This document shows, in pieces, positions 54,345 through 63,624 of a stretch of DNA of 64,000 bases. The translations under genes and the position numbers were made by a program. Position 1 is the stretch's first letter. The number at the start of each line of letters is the position of its first letter. Under the pieces are notes generated by a model. It was not told the origin of the DNA. It saw only the letters and a program-made list of their open reading frames with translations, and ran no database searches. This DNA comes from Holophagales bacterium (lineage in GTDB: Bacteria; Acidobacteriota; Thermoanaerobaculia; UBA5066): assembly GCA_016719485.1 (NCBI GenBank), contig JADJZB010000030.1, positions 28,501 through 92,500 of the forward strand. The letters are read 5' to 3'.

Positions 54345-56867
54345 GTGGTCCTCGAAATCATGAAGAAGGGCTTCCGGGCGGACCCGGGGGTCGTCGCTCA
54401 GCTGAAGGCCCACCAGTGGGCGACCGACGCCCAGAAGAAGGACCTCGTCGAGAAGTTCCTGGCCATGCCGAACCTCGAGATCGAGGACGTGGCCTGGACG
54501 GCCGCCGATCCGACCCCGGAGCTCAGGGCCGCGGGGCTCGCCATCCTGAAGAAGCGGGGGGTGGACCGGGCGGTGCTCGACGCCGTCGTCGCGCTGGCGC
54601 GAACCCGCTCGGAGGCGGCGCGCCGCGGGGTCCAGCGATTCCTGAAAGACCTGTCTGCGGGAGGCGATCTCGGAGGCTTCCTCGCCCAGCTCGCCGAGCG
54701 AGGGGACGACTTCGCCAAGCTCACCGCGCTCGAGATGGCCCAGGACCTGCCTGCCGAGCGGGCGTTCTCGATCTACCGCAGGGCGCTGGCCGGCGGCGCC
54801 CCCCTGCTCCGATCCCGTGCCCTGCGGGCGATCAGCGAAACGAAGGCGATCGCCACCTCCCCGGCCGCCCGCAGCCTCGCCCTCGCCGCCCTGAAGGACG
54901 AGGACGAGGAGACGCGGGTCCAGGCCCTCGGGATCCTCGAGCAGGCACCCGACGAGGAGCTCGTCACTCACCTGCTCGGCCTGGCCCGCTCGGGGGGCTC
55001 GCCCCGCGTGGCGGAGGCGGCCTTCGCGTCGCTCGAGCGCCTCCTTCCCGTGGCAAAGGGCGATCACACACGGGAGATCCTCTCCCTGCTCGCCGACGGC
55101 AACGCCCCGGTCCGCAAGGGTGCGCTCGCCCTGGTCGCACGGATCCCGGCCGACATCCTCGCCCCCCGTTTCCTGCAGGCCTTCGAGGGGACGTTCGTCT
55201 GGATCCGCGATCGTGCGCTCGAAACGGTCGTCCAGGGGAATCCGGGCTTCGTCCCGGCGCTCCTCAAGCTCGCCGGAGCGGCCGATCCGGCCGTGTCGGG
55301 CCCCGCCCGGGAGCTCTCCCTCCTCGTCGACGACGCCCGGGCCGTCCCCGTCTGGATGGGTCTCCTCGACAGCTCCGACTGGTGGGTCCGCGTCCAGGCC
55401 CTCGAGAACATCGGCCGGCACGGCGCGGGAGACCAGGTGCTCCAGAGGCTCATCGGGCTGCTCCGGGATTCGGATACGGGCCTCGCGGCCGTCGGCGCTC
55501 TCGGACGCCTGGGCGACCCACGGGCGGCGGGGCCTCTCTTCGAGCTCTTCAAGGCCTCCAAGGAACGGCCTGACGACCAGCTCGAGATCCTCGACGCCCT
55601 CGCGCACCTCTATCCGAAGCTCCCGAAGGTGGGCGAGGTCCTCACCGGGGTCTCGAAGGTGGCCGACCTCGACCGCAACGTCCGCGACAAGGCGCGGCGC
55701 CTCGTCGGCCGGCTGATGGGCGAGACGGCCCGCGAGGCCATCCCTCCGGTGACGGTGGCGTTCGACCGGGTGGAGCTGCGCAACAAGAGCGGGATCTCGA
55801 TCCAGGACCTGCTCACGGACACGGTCGCCAGCGGCGCGTCGGACCTGCACCTGGCCACGGGCTTCGTCCCGCACCAGAGGATCCACGGCCGCCTCACCCC
55901 GCTCGACGTCGGGATCACGACTCCCGGCACCGCCGAGCGGCTCATCAGGTCGATCATCTCCACGGACGAATGGGCCCAGCTGGTCGAGCACCGGAACCTG
56001 GACGTCTGCATCCGTGTCCCGGGCCTCGGTCGCTTCCGCGCGAACTTCTTCTCCCAGCGGCTCGGCTGGGACGCCTGCTTCCGCGTCATTCCGCAGACGA
56101 TCCCGACCCTCGAGGAGATCGGGCTGCCGGAGTCGGCCTGGGAGCTCGCGCGCTATTCCCAGGGGCTCGTCCTGGTCACCGGCCCGGCGGGATGCGGGAA
56201 GTCGACGACGCTCGCCGCCCTCCTGAACCTCGTGAACGAGACGCGCCAGGGACACATCATCTCCGTCGAGGACCCGGTCGAGTTCGTCCACGCGAACAAG
56301 GAGTGCCTCGTGAACCAGCGGCAGGTGCCGCATCACACGGTCTCGTTCGCCCGCGCCCTGAAGGCCGCCCTGCGCGAGGACCCCGACGTCATCCTCGTCG
56401 GCGAGATGCGTGACACGGAGACGATGTCGCTCGCCATCTCGGCCTCGGAGACCGGGCACCTCGTCTTCGGGACGCTCTCGACGACGACCGCCCCCGCCAC
56501 CGTCGACCGGATCATCAACGCGTTCCCCGCGGGGCAGCAGGGGCAGATCCGGACGATGATCTCCGAGTCGCTCAAGGCCGTCATCTCGCAGACGCTCCTG
56601 CCCCGGCGCGGCGGCATCGGCCGGATCGCGGCGTTCGAGATCCTCCGCGGAACCCAGGCCGTCGGCTCTCTGATCCGGGAATCGAAGACCTTCCAGCTGC
56701 CGGGCGTCCTCCAGACCGGGCAGCTTTCCGGGATGAACACGATGGACCAGGCCCTCCTCAAGCTCGCAGAGGAGAAGAAGGTCGACGCGGAGGCCGCGAT
56801 GGACCGCGCGCTGAAGAAGGAACCCTTCGAGAAGCTCGTCGCCGAAGAGAGGCTGGCGCTCGCATGA
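54345..56867 (+). CDS. PilT-type ATPase with N-terminal HEAT-like repeat domain
   Basis: A protein of 840 residues, against about 350 for PilT. Residues about 1-460 are a helical HEAT-like array (LRAAGLAILKKRG, RVQALGILEQAPDEELVTHL, VRKGALALVARIPADILAPR, VRVQALENIGRHGAGDQVLQ, AVGALGRLGDPRAAGPLFEL). Residues about 485-835 are PilT/PilU-like: SGASDLHLATGF, Walker A GPAGCGKST (613-621), EDPVEFVH, and LREDPDVILVGEMRD as Walker B. The His box reads GHLVFGTLSTTT, with Ser where PilT and PilU have His (position 712). GTG 54345 has GGAGGG 6 bases upstream. Its stop overlaps the second PilT gene (ATGA). It may drive or regulate pilus retraction. Confidence 0.87.
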   Translation: MVLEIMKKGFRADPGVVAQLKAHQWATDAQKKDLVEKFLAMPNLEIEDVAWTAADPTPELRAAGLAILKKRGVDRAVLDAVVALARTRSEAARRGVQRFLKDLSAGGDLGGFLAQLAERGDDFAKLTALEMAQDLPAERAFSIYRRALAGGAPLLRSRALRAISETKAIATSPAARSLALAALKDEDEETRVQALGILEQAPDEELVTHLLGLARSGGSPRVAEAAFASLERLLPVAKGDHTREILSLLADGNAPVRKGALALVARIPADILAPRFLQAFEGTFVWIRDRALETVVQGNPGFVPALLKLAGAADPAVSGPARELSLLVDDARAVPVWMGLLDSSDWWVRVQALENIGRHGAGDQVLQRLIGLLRDSDTGLAAVGALGRLGDPRAAGPLFELFKASKERPDDQLEILDALAHLYPKLPKVGEVLTGVSKVADLDRNVRDKARRLVGRLMGETAREAIPPVTVAFDRVELRNKSGISIQDLLTDTVASGASDLHLATGFVPHQRIHGRLTPLDVGITTPGTAERLIRSIISTDEWAQLVEHRNLDVCIRVPGLGRFRANFFSQRLGWDACFRVIPQTIPTLEEIGLPESAWELARYSQGLVLVTGPAGCGKSTTLAALLNLVNETRQGHIISVEDPVEFVHANKECLVNQRQVPHHTVSFARALKAALREDPDVILVGEMRDTETMSLAISASETGHLVFGTLSTTTAPATVDRIINAFPAGQQGQIRTMISESLKAVISQTLLPRRGGIGRIAAFEILRGTQAVGSLIRESKTFQLPGVLQTGQLSGMNTMDQALLKLAEEKKVDAEAAMDRALKKEPFEKLVAEERLALA

Positions 56868-57967
56868 GCGGCCCCGACGCAGGGAGCGCGAGCGCCCGTA
56901 TCGATTCCCTCCTGAGGGTCGTCCTCGAGAAGAAGGCCTCCGACCTCCACCTCGCCTGCGGCTCGCCGCCGATGATCCGCGTCGACGGGGACCTCGTGCG
57001 GATGAAGTGGCGCGCCGTCCAGGAGGACGACTTCGAGAACCTGCTCCACCCCATCACACCGACGGCCGTCTGGGAGGAGTGGGCCAGGAGCGGCGACGGC
57101 GACTTCGCCTACGCGATGGGCGACAAGGCCCGCTTCCGCGTGAACCTCTTCCGCCAGGAGCACGGCCCGGGGGCCGTCCTGCGGATGATCCCGCCGCGTG
57201 TCCTGACCGTCGAGGACCTCGGCCTTCCCGAGCAGGTCGCCGCCGTCGGCAGGACGCTCCGCGGCCTCGTCCTCGTCACCGGGCCGACCGGCTCGGGCAA
57301 GTCGACGACCCTCGCCGCGCTCATCGACCGGATCAACCAGACGAAGTCGTACCACATCGTCACGATCGAGGACCCGGTCGAGTTCGTCCACGTCTCGAAG
57401 TCCTCGATCATGACGCACCGCGAGCTCGGCCCCGACACGCCGACCTTCACGGCCGCGCTGAAGGCCGCCCTCCGGGAGGACCCCGACGCGATCCTCGTCG
57501 GCGAGCTGCGCGACCTGGAGACGATGCGGATGGCCCTGCACGCCGCCGAGACCGGACTCCTCGTCTTCGGTACGCTCCACACGAACTCGGCCTCGAAGGC
57601 GGTCGACCGCCTCATCGACGGTTTCCCGTCCGAAGAGCAGGAGCAGGTGCGGATCGTCCTTTCCGAGGTCCTCAAGGCGGTCGTCGCCCAGCTCCTCCTG
57701 AGGAAGAAGGGAGGGGGGCGCGTGCCGGCGTTCGAGGTGCTGCGCGGATCGGCGGCGCTGGCGAATGCCATCCGGGAAGGAAAGACGTCGACGATCGCCT
57801 CGCTGATGCAGACGGGCCGCCAGCACGGAATGGTCAGCATGGACCAGTACCTGGCCGAGCTGGTCGTCCAGGACCTCGTCGACGCGACCGAAGCCTCGGA
57901 GAAGGCGGCCGACAAGGATTACTTCCGGTCTCTCGTCGAAAAGCGCCGAGCCGGCGAGATCCAGTAG
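56864..57967 (+). CDS. pilT: PilT-type twitching motility ATPase
   Basis: A protein of 367 residues with canonical PilT layout. KKASDLHLACGSPPMIRVDG starts the PAS-like domain. Walker A is GPTGSGKST (about 140-148), then the Asp box IEDPVEFVH, Walker B LREDPDAILVGELRD, and an intact His box GLLVFGTLHTNSASKAVDRL. IREGKTSTIASLMQTGRQHG and GMVSMDQYL close the domain as in PilT. It hydrolyses ATP to depolymerise the pilus at the inner-membrane platform. The ATG overlaps the preceding HEAT-PilT stop, so the two are co-translated and may form a mixed motor like PilT/PilU. Confidence 0.9.
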   Translation: MSGPDAGSASARIDSLLRVVLEKKASDLHLACGSPPMIRVDGDLVRMKWRAVQEDDFENLLHPITPTAVWEEWARSGDGDFAYAMGDKARFRVNLFRQEHGPGAVLRMIPPRVLTVEDLGLPEQVAAVGRTLRGLVLVTGPTGSGKSTTLAALIDRINQTKSYHIVTIEDPVEFVHVSKSSIMTHRELGPDTPTFTAALKAALREDPDAILVGELRDLETMRMALHAAETGLLVFGTLHTNSASKAVDRLIDGFPSEEQEQVRIVLSEVLKAVVAQLLLRKKGGGRVPAFEVLRGSAALANAIREGKTSTIASLMQTGRQHGMVSMDQYLAELVVQDLVDATEASEKAADKDYFRSLVEKRRAGEIQ

Positions 57968-57991
57968 CCGACCGGTTCCCGGGCGTCCTCG

Positions 57992-59797
57992 TCAGGACCG
58001 GGGGAGGGCCCCCGGAGGAAACGAGATCCGGAACGAGGCGCCGCCGAGGGCGTCGGAGCGCCCTGCCGAGACCCCTGCCCCGTGGAGGGAGGCGATCTTC
58101 GCGACGAGCGAGAGGCCGAGACCGGTGCCGTCGGCCTTCGTCGACGAGAACGGGACGAAGAGCTTCGGCACGGCCTCCGGCGCCACCCCGGGGCCGCTGT
58201 CGTCTACGGCGAGGAGCAGCCCGCCGTCCGGCGTTTCCTCGCCCCGGACGAGGACCCGGCCGCCCTCCCCCGCTGCTTCGGCAGCGTTGCGGACGAGGTT
58301 CACGAGAGCCCGACGCAGGAGGGCGGCGTCGGCGTCCAGCTCCGGCAGGGCGCCCTCGACCGAGAACGACACCTTCGGGGTCGTGGCCCGCCCCTCCGCG
58401 ACGACCTCTTCGACGAGCGTCGCGACGTCGACGGCCGTCCGCTGCAGACGCTCGGGCCGCGCGAAGAGCAGGAAATCCCCCGTGACGCGGGCGACGTGCT
58501 CGGCCTCCGCACGGATGCGGCCGAGGTGCCTCTGGCGCGACTCCGGGTCGTCCGCGGTCCCTGCCAGGCGCGCGTAGCCGAGGATGGCCGCGGTGGCGTT
58601 GCGGAACTCGTGGGCGATGCCCGCCGACATCTCCCCGAGCGAAGCGAGCTCCCGCCGGAACGAGAGCTCCCGCTCCAGCCGCTTCACCGCCGTCCGGTCC
58701 TCCAGGAACACCAGCGCGCCGAGGAGCGTCCCGGCCGCGTCGACGACCGGGACGGCCGTCACCGCGAGCTGCCGGCCGGCAGTGGCGTCCCCGCGCATCG
58801 CCTCGCGGCCGAGGGTCGGCTCGCCGGTGAGGGCGCGGGCCGTGGCGTCGGCGATCGGGGGCCACTCGGCGAGCGACGACGACGCCGGCTGGCCGAGCGG
58901 GGAATCGGGCAGGCCGAGGAGCTCGCGGGCCGCCGGGTTCGCCTCGGCGAGACGGCCCGAGGCCTCTACGACGAGGAGCCCTCCCGGGTGGGACCTCACG
59001 AGCGTCTGCGATGTGACCGCGAGGGCGTCGGCGCGGGCCTCCGCGCTCTTGCGCATCTCCTCCAGCTCGCCGGTCCGGCGCCGGAGCTCGTCGACGGTGC
59101 GGCGAAACGTGGCCAGCGCGGCTCGCGGGCCCTCCGGGCTCGCCTCCTCCCCGACGAGGCCTTCGGCCCCGCGGGCCGTCTCGGCCAGGACCTCGAGAGG
59201 ATCGAGCAGGCGTTTGAGGAGCGGAGCGACGAGGAGCCCGAGGAAGATGGCCCCGGCCGGGATCGCCACGGTGAAGACGGTCATCATCCGCTCGGCCGCG
59301 GCGACGGACGAGGCGTCGTACAGGACCCTCATGACCCGGGTGCCCCCGTCGACGCGGATCGCTGCCGCCAGCGCCGGCGTCTGGCCGATGCGCGATCTGG
59401 TGAGGAGCGGAAGGGCTCCGGGCGGGATCTCCTCCGGGTCGAGCCGAACCGGCGCGAGGGGGGCGGCCGGGAGGAAGCCGGCCTGTGACAGGAGCGTTCC
59501 CTTCGCGTCGAAGACGGCGGCCTGAAGAGCCCCGTGACCGCGGAGGAGGCTCGCGACGCGGGGATCCGAGCCGAACGCCCGCGGAGATCCCGAGGGGTCG
59601 GCGCTCAGCTCCGCCACCGCGCGGATCTCGGCCTCCATCCGGAGCGCGTTCTGACGAAGAGCCCAGACCGTTGCGGAGCGGATGCCGAGGAGCGACGCGC
59701 CCGCGAGGAAGAGGACGAAGACGAGCCCCCCGACGACGAAGCGCCGGACCTCGCGAATCCAGCCCTGGACGGGTGGGCGGGACGCGTCGGGGGTCAC
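57992..59797 (-). CDS. Membrane sensor histidine kinase with PAS domain
   Basis: A protein of 601 residues from a GTG overlapping the prepilin-peptidase stop (GTGA). Two membrane helices (about 18-40 and 180-205) flank a periplasmic sensor. A HAMP-like region follows, then a PAS domain (about 275-385: TLVRSHPGGLLVVEASGRLA, NPAARELLGLPDSPLG). The HisKA box is SAGIAHEFRNATAAILGYAR, with HEFRN in place of HEIRN. The ATPase domain has NLVRNAAEAAGEGG (N box), DDSGPGVAP and GTGLGLSLVAKI. The neighbourhood suggests a PilS-like role for pilus genes; its regulator is not adjacent, and the NtrC-type gene at 24.6-25.9 kb is a candidate. Confidence 0.88.
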   Translation of the reverse strand: MTPDASRPPVQGWIREVRRFVVGGLVFVLFLAGASLLGIRSATVWALRQNALRMEAEIRAVAELSADPSGSPRAFGSDPRVASLLRGHGALQAAVFDAKGTLLSQAGFLPAAPLAPVRLDPEEIPPGALPLLTRSRIGQTPALAAAIRVDGGTRVMRVLYDASSVAAAERMMTVFTVAIPAGAIFLGLLVAPLLKRLLDPLEVLAETARGAEGLVGEEASPEGPRAALATFRRTVDELRRRTGELEEMRKSAEARADALAVTSQTLVRSHPGGLLVVEASGRLAEANPAARELLGLPDSPLGQPASSSLAEWPPIADATARALTGEPTLGREAMRGDATAGRQLAVTAVPVVDAAGTLLGALVFLEDRTAVKRLERELSFRRELASLGEMSAGIAHEFRNATAAILGYARLAGTADDPESRQRHLGRIRAEAEHVARVTGDFLLFARPERLQRTAVDVATLVEEVVAEGRATTPKVSFSVEGALPELDADAALLRRALVNLVRNAAEAAGEGGRVLVRGEETPDGGLLLAVDDSGPGVAPEAVPKLFVPFSSTKADGTGLGLSLVAKIASLHGAGVSAGRSDALGGASFRISFPPGALPRS

Positions 59798-60969
59798 GGC
59801 AGGAGCTCTCTCCCCGGGATGGGAAGGCCGCCCGAGAGGAGGTCGAGGGCGAGACCGCCCCACTGCCAGACGGCGACCGACGCCACGGCGAGGAAGACGC
59901 CGAACGGGACGTCGACGCGCGAGAGGAGGACGAGGAGGCCGCCGGGGACCGCCTCGCCCCGCGCCGCCAGGACCCGGAAGAAGTCGCCGGTCTCGTCCTC
60001 GACCGCGAGCCGTCCGAAAGACGTCGTCCTGCCGCTCGCAGCCCGGCGGAGCGCCAGCCGGACGAAGGCCGCGACCGGGCGTGCGACCGGACCTGCCGTC
60101 GAGAGCGTCTCGCCCGGGGAGGCGACGCCCGGGATCTCCCTCCACCGCGGCCCGCCCTCGACGATCCTGCCCTCGGGGCTCACGAGCACCCCGCGCCGGC
60201 CAGCCTCTCTCCTGGCCGTCGCCGCAGACGAACGCGCCCGGCCGAAAGCGGCCCTCCACGAGAGGTTTCTGAGAAGCGCTGGAACACCCGCGATGACGGT
60301 CCCTGTGACCGAGGCGCCGAACAGAGTGAGAAGGACGCCGCCGGGGCCGGCGAACGCTCCGATCATGGCGATCATCTTCACGTCTCCCATCCCCATCCCC
60401 TCGGCCCCGCGCACGAGACGGTAGGCGGCCCCGACGCCCCACACGAGCGCCGCTCCGAAGGCCGCCCCCGCGAGGGCCGGAAGGAAGTGGCTCGCGAGGG
60501 CGGTGGGCCCTGCGACGCGCACCGCGGCCGCGTCCCGCCAGAGCGCGAGGACGAGGCCGAGCCCGAGCACCCCGAGGGTGACCTCGTCCGGGAGAACGCG
60601 CGCGTCGAGGTCCGTGGCGGCCAGGATCACGGCGGCCGTGGCGAGGATCGCACCGGAGAGCGCGACCGGCCCGAGGCCGTGGAGGACGGCGGCCGCGAGG
60701 AAGATCGCCCCGACGAGCGCCTCGACGAGCGGATACCGGGGCGAGATCGGCGTCCGGCAGGAACGGCAGCGTCCGCAGAGGAGGAGCCACGAGACGACGG
60801 GGACGTTGTCCCATGCGGCGATCGGCGTCCGGCACCCGGGGCAGCGCGAGCGCGGGGAGACGACGGACTCGCCCTTCGGCAGGCGGTGGATGCAGACGTT
60901 CGCGAACGACCCGAGGATCGCTCCGAGAGCGAAGACGAACGGAAGGACGAGGACTTCTTCCGGCCTCAA
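59794..60969 (-). CDS. pilD: Prepilin peptidase / leader methyltransferase with extra C-terminal insert
   Basis: A protein of about 391 residues from a TTG at 60969 overlapping the upstream stop (TTGA). The N-terminal methylase part is ILGSFANVCIHRLPKGESVV with two CxxC pairs (CPGCRTP and CGRCRSC) and ISPRYPLVEAL. The peptidase aspartates are in ATDLDARVLPDEVTL and GAEGMGMGDVKMIAMIGAF. PilD usually ends soon after; here about 110 extra residues (beginning NLSWRAAFGRARSSAATARR) lie between the penultimate helix and the final PFGVFLAVASVAVWQWGG helix. It cleaves the leaders of the pilins in this region. Confidence 0.88.
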   Translation of the reverse strand: MRPEEVLVLPFVFALGAILGSFANVCIHRLPKGESVVSPRSRCPGCRTPIAAWDNVPVVSWLLLCGRCRSCRTPISPRYPLVEALVGAIFLAAAVLHGLGPVALSGAILATAAVILAATDLDARVLPDEVTLGVLGLGLVLALWRDAAAVRVAGPTALASHFLPALAGAAFGAALVWGVGAAYRLVRGAEGMGMGDVKMIAMIGAFAGPGGVLLTLFGASVTGTVIAGVPALLRNLSWRAAFGRARSSAATARREAGRRGVLVSPEGRIVEGGPRWREIPGVASPGETLSTAGPVARPVAAFVRLALRRAASGRTTSFGRLAVEDETGDFFRVLAARGEAVPGGLLVLLSRVDVPFGVFLAVASVAVWQWGGLALDLLSGGLPIPGRELLP

Positions 60970-63338
60970 CGCCCGCGCCCTCCGGGTGGTCCCGCCAGCG
61001 CCAGGGCGAGCACGCCGAGGAGGCCCGCGGCCGAGAGGCCGAGCCCGATCCGGAAGGAGACGGGGCGATAGGTGATCTCGACCCGGTGCTCGCCCGGCGG
61101 TACGAGCACCGCGAGGAGGGCGAGCTGTGCCCGAAGGACCGGGGCCGGCACTCCGTCCACGCGTGCGATCCAGCCCGGGTCCCAGGTGCGCGTGAGGACG
61201 AGGAGCGATGCGGCGGAGGCCGTCGTCGCCAGCACGGCTCCCTCGGGCCCGTCGGTGAGGACCCGGGCGACGACCCAGCTTCCCGATGGGCGAGGCCGAG
61301 GGAGGCGCGTTCCTTCGGGAGGGGGCGCGACGAGCGCGGTTCGGCCGGCGTCGAACCCGGGCGATCTCAGGGCCTCGAACGCTTCGTCGTCCGTGGCGAC
61401 GCGGCTCAGGGGCGGCAGGAAGGCCCGGCCGAACGCCCTTTCCACCTCGTATAGGTACAGAGCCTCCGCCTGCCCCGCCGGACGGAACCCACGGGCCTCG
61501 ACCGGGAAGGGAGAGAGGACCTGCTGCACGTTCAGGAGCGCGAGGATTCGTGCCGCGTCGCCCCCTGCGAGGGCCGCGCCCACGAGCCGTTCCGTGCGGG
61601 GATCGCCGATGGGCGAGGCGGAGCTGGCGCTCGCGATGCCGTGGAAGAGGTTCGTGTAGCCGGCCAGCGCCGTGATGGCGCGCCTCACCGTTCCTTCTCC
61701 CCAGGCCGCATCCCGGTCGAACTTCCAGCGGAGCGCGAGCGTCCTGTCGTGGCCGGCCGGCGCGAAGACGCGGCCGGCTTCCGGCCCCGTCGCCCGGCCC
61801 GCGAGGGCGCGAGGAGGTACGAAGACCGCCGAGGCTGGTACCGACGCGAGCGCTTCGCCCGCGAGCCAGGGAAGAGGAACGAGTGCGAGGACCGCGACGA
61901 ACGTCGCTGCTCCCTGCCTCGAGGAATCCGAACGCCCTCTCGCGAGGGCGAGCGCGCCTATGCCGAAGAGCGCCGCCGCGGCGCCCGCGACGGTCCGGCC
62001 CTGGTCCCGTGACACCCGGGCGTCGGGATGGAACCAGGCGAGAGTCGCAACGAGAAGGACGACCGCGATTCCGCCCGCGAGCGCGACGAGGGCGACGCGG
62101 CTCCGGGCCGACGCGTCCCGGGCCTCCTCGCCGTCGGCGACGGCTGACCCCTCCGGCTCCGCTCTCCCGAAGCGCCCCCAGAGCCACCCGTCCAGCCCTG
62201 CCCCAGCCGCCAGCGCGATCGCCAGGTGAGGAAGGATGAACCATCGAGCCGGATACCGGATCCCGCGGAAGATGCCGGTGTCGAAGAGAACGGGCACGAG
62301 AAGCCCCGACGTTCCCAGAGAGAGGAGGACACCCGTTCCCGCGAGGAGCGCGAGGCCCGCGAGGAGGCGGCGGCGTCCCGGCAGCCCGGCGCCGGCACCG
62401 GCCGCCAGGAGCAGCGGCAGTGGCCCCAGAGCGAGCGTGACCAGATATCCGCCGCGGCCCTGCGACTCCACCCGCGTCGCCTCCGGTCGAGGAGCCGAAA
62501 CGAGGTCGGCGAGGTCGGACGGCCCGACGGCCCGCGCGACCGCTTCCTCCCGGGTCGTCCGCGCCCGGCGCTCGGAGCTCTGCAGGAGAGCGCCGAAAGG
62601 AAGAAGCGCTGCGCCCGCGAGCGCGACACCTGCCAACAGGGCCAGTGCAATCCGCGGCGCGATCGTCCCCGGGCCATGTCGCGCTTCAGGCGCCTCGCCC
62701 TCGGCCCCCGCGAAGAGCGCCATGCCGATCGCGGCCGCGCTCCCCACCGCCGCGACCGCCGGTTCACCGGCGAGGAACGCGCCAGCCACCGACACCGCGA
62801 AGCCCGCCCCCCGGGAACGGCCGACGGCGATGCGCCTCGCACCGGCGAAGAGCCACGGGAGCCAGGCCGCCGTGCAGGCGTTGTTGTAGACGGGCACGAG
62901 CGAGAGAAACGCTCCGCCGCCGGCGTAGAGGCCGCCGGCCAGGAGGGCCGCGGCGCGCGAGGCGCCGAGGCCCCAGAGCCAGAACGCCATTCCGCCGGCC
63001 GCAAGAACCAGGTGGAGGGCGATACCGAGGAGGGCGCCCTCCCTCCAGCCGAGGAGAAACGGCAGGTCGCCCGGGTAGAGGGCGCCGCTCTGGAGCTGCG
63101 CCAGCCACGGCTCTCCCGCGCCCGACAGGGGATTCCAGAGGGGGATCTCGAGGTTTGCCCAGCGCTCGGCGGTGTAGGCCTTCATCGGCCAGAAGAAGTC
63201 GGGCAGGTCTCCCCGCGCGGGTACGCCCCCGTTCGCGAGCGCCGGTCCGAGGAGGGCGCCGGCGAGGAGGAGTCCGACGGCCGCGCCCCGCAGGGCGACG
63301 GAGCGGGCGGCCTTCTCTCCCCGGGGATCGACGGTCAT
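60966..63338 (-). CDS. YfhO-like multi-pass membrane protein (GT-C superfamily)
   Basis: A protein of 790 residues from ATG 63338. The open frame continues upstream into the 5S rRNA region but nothing there is protein-like, so the start is set after the terminator. About a dozen membrane helices occur, with RGDLPDFFWPMKAYTAERWA and IPLWNPLSGAGEPWLAQLQS, the YfhO/GT-C first-loop pattern, and FRGIRYPARWFILPHLAIAL. The C-terminal ~150 residues are soluble and end in a last helix (RIGLGLSAAGLLGVLALALA), with TRTWDPGWIARVDGVPAPVL typical of YfhO. YfhO proteins act in cell-surface glycosylation. It is downstream of the rRNA operon on the same strand and coupled to pilD by TTGA. Confidence 0.8.
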   Translation of the reverse strand: MTVDPRGEKAARSVALRGAAVGLLLAGALLGPALANGGVPARGDLPDFFWPMKAYTAERWANLEIPLWNPLSGAGEPWLAQLQSGALYPGDLPFLLGWREGALLGIALHLVLAAGGMAFWLWGLGASRAAALLAGGLYAGGGAFLSLVPVYNNACTAAWLPWLFAGARRIAVGRSRGAGFAVSVAGAFLAGEPAVAAVGSAAAIGMALFAGAEGEAPEARHGPGTIAPRIALALLAGVALAGAALLPFGALLQSSERRARTTREEAVARAVGPSDLADLVSAPRPEATRVESQGRGGYLVTLALGPLPLLLAAGAGAGLPGRRRLLAGLALLAGTGVLLSLGTSGLLVPVLFDTGIFRGIRYPARWFILPHLAIALAAGAGLDGWLWGRFGRAEPEGSAVADGEEARDASARSRVALVALAGGIAVVLLVATLAWFHPDARVSRDQGRTVAGAAAALFGIGALALARGRSDSSRQGAATFVAVLALVPLPWLAGEALASVPASAVFVPPRALAGRATGPEAGRVFAPAGHDRTLALRWKFDRDAAWGEGTVRRAITALAGYTNLFHGIASASSASPIGDPRTERLVGAALAGGDAARILALLNVQQVLSPFPVEARGFRPAGQAEALYLYEVERAFGRAFLPPLSRVATDDEAFEALRSPGFDAGRTALVAPPPEGTRLPRPRPSGSWVVARVLTDGPEGAVLATTASAASLLVLTRTWDPGWIARVDGVPAPVLRAQLALLAVLVPPGEHRVEITYRPVSFRIGLGLSAAGLLGVLALALAGPPGGRGR

Positions 63339-63383
63339 CGGGGGCGATTGTATTGGTTTCCGTGGCCCGCCGAGGGTCCCGCC

Positions 63384-63418
63384 GAAAAAGAGAAACGCCC
63401 GGGCTTGTGGCCCGGGCG
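63384..63418 (-). terminator. Intrinsic terminator of the rRNA operon
   Basis: On the minus strand CGCCCGGGC (63418-63410) pairs exactly with GCCCGGGCG (63404-63396) across a 5-base loop and is followed by TTTCTCTTTTTC. It lies 13 bases after the 5S gene and before the YfhO-like gene. Confidence 0.9.
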
Positions 63419-63430
63419 ATTCATAAATTC

Positions 63431-63546
63431 CCGGCGGCGTCCTACTCTCCCACACAGTTGACCCGTGCAGTACCATGGGCTCTGAAGGGCTTAACTGCCG
63501 TGTTCGGAATGGGAACGGGTGGAGCCCCTTCGATATGGCCACCGGA
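63431..63546 (-). rRNA. rrf: 5S ribosomal RNA
   Basis: The complement of this stretch starts CCGGTGGCCATATCGAAGGG and contains the invariant CCATTCCGAACACGG and AGTAGG segments of bacterial 5S rRNA, ending GGACGCCGCCGGG, which pairs with the 5' end. Length is about 116 bases; the ends are set by the terminal helix and may be off by a few bases. Confidence 0.93.
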
Positions 63547-63624
63547 AAACTTGATTACTTACCAAGTCCCAGAATCGAGTCGTCATTTCGTTTCGTCGAA
63601 GCACTTCGCGCCTCAAGAATTTTA

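Noticed and set aside
60966..62244. Long upstream extension of the pilD frame (to 62244)
   Set aside because: The extension overlaps the YfhO-like gene in another frame and is Arg/Gly/Pro-rich; the prepilin peptidase fold begins right after TTG 60969.
63339..63542. Upstream extension of the YfhO-like frame to 63542
   Set aside because: It would read through the terminator and the 5S rRNA gene on the same strand; ATG 63338 is the first start after them.
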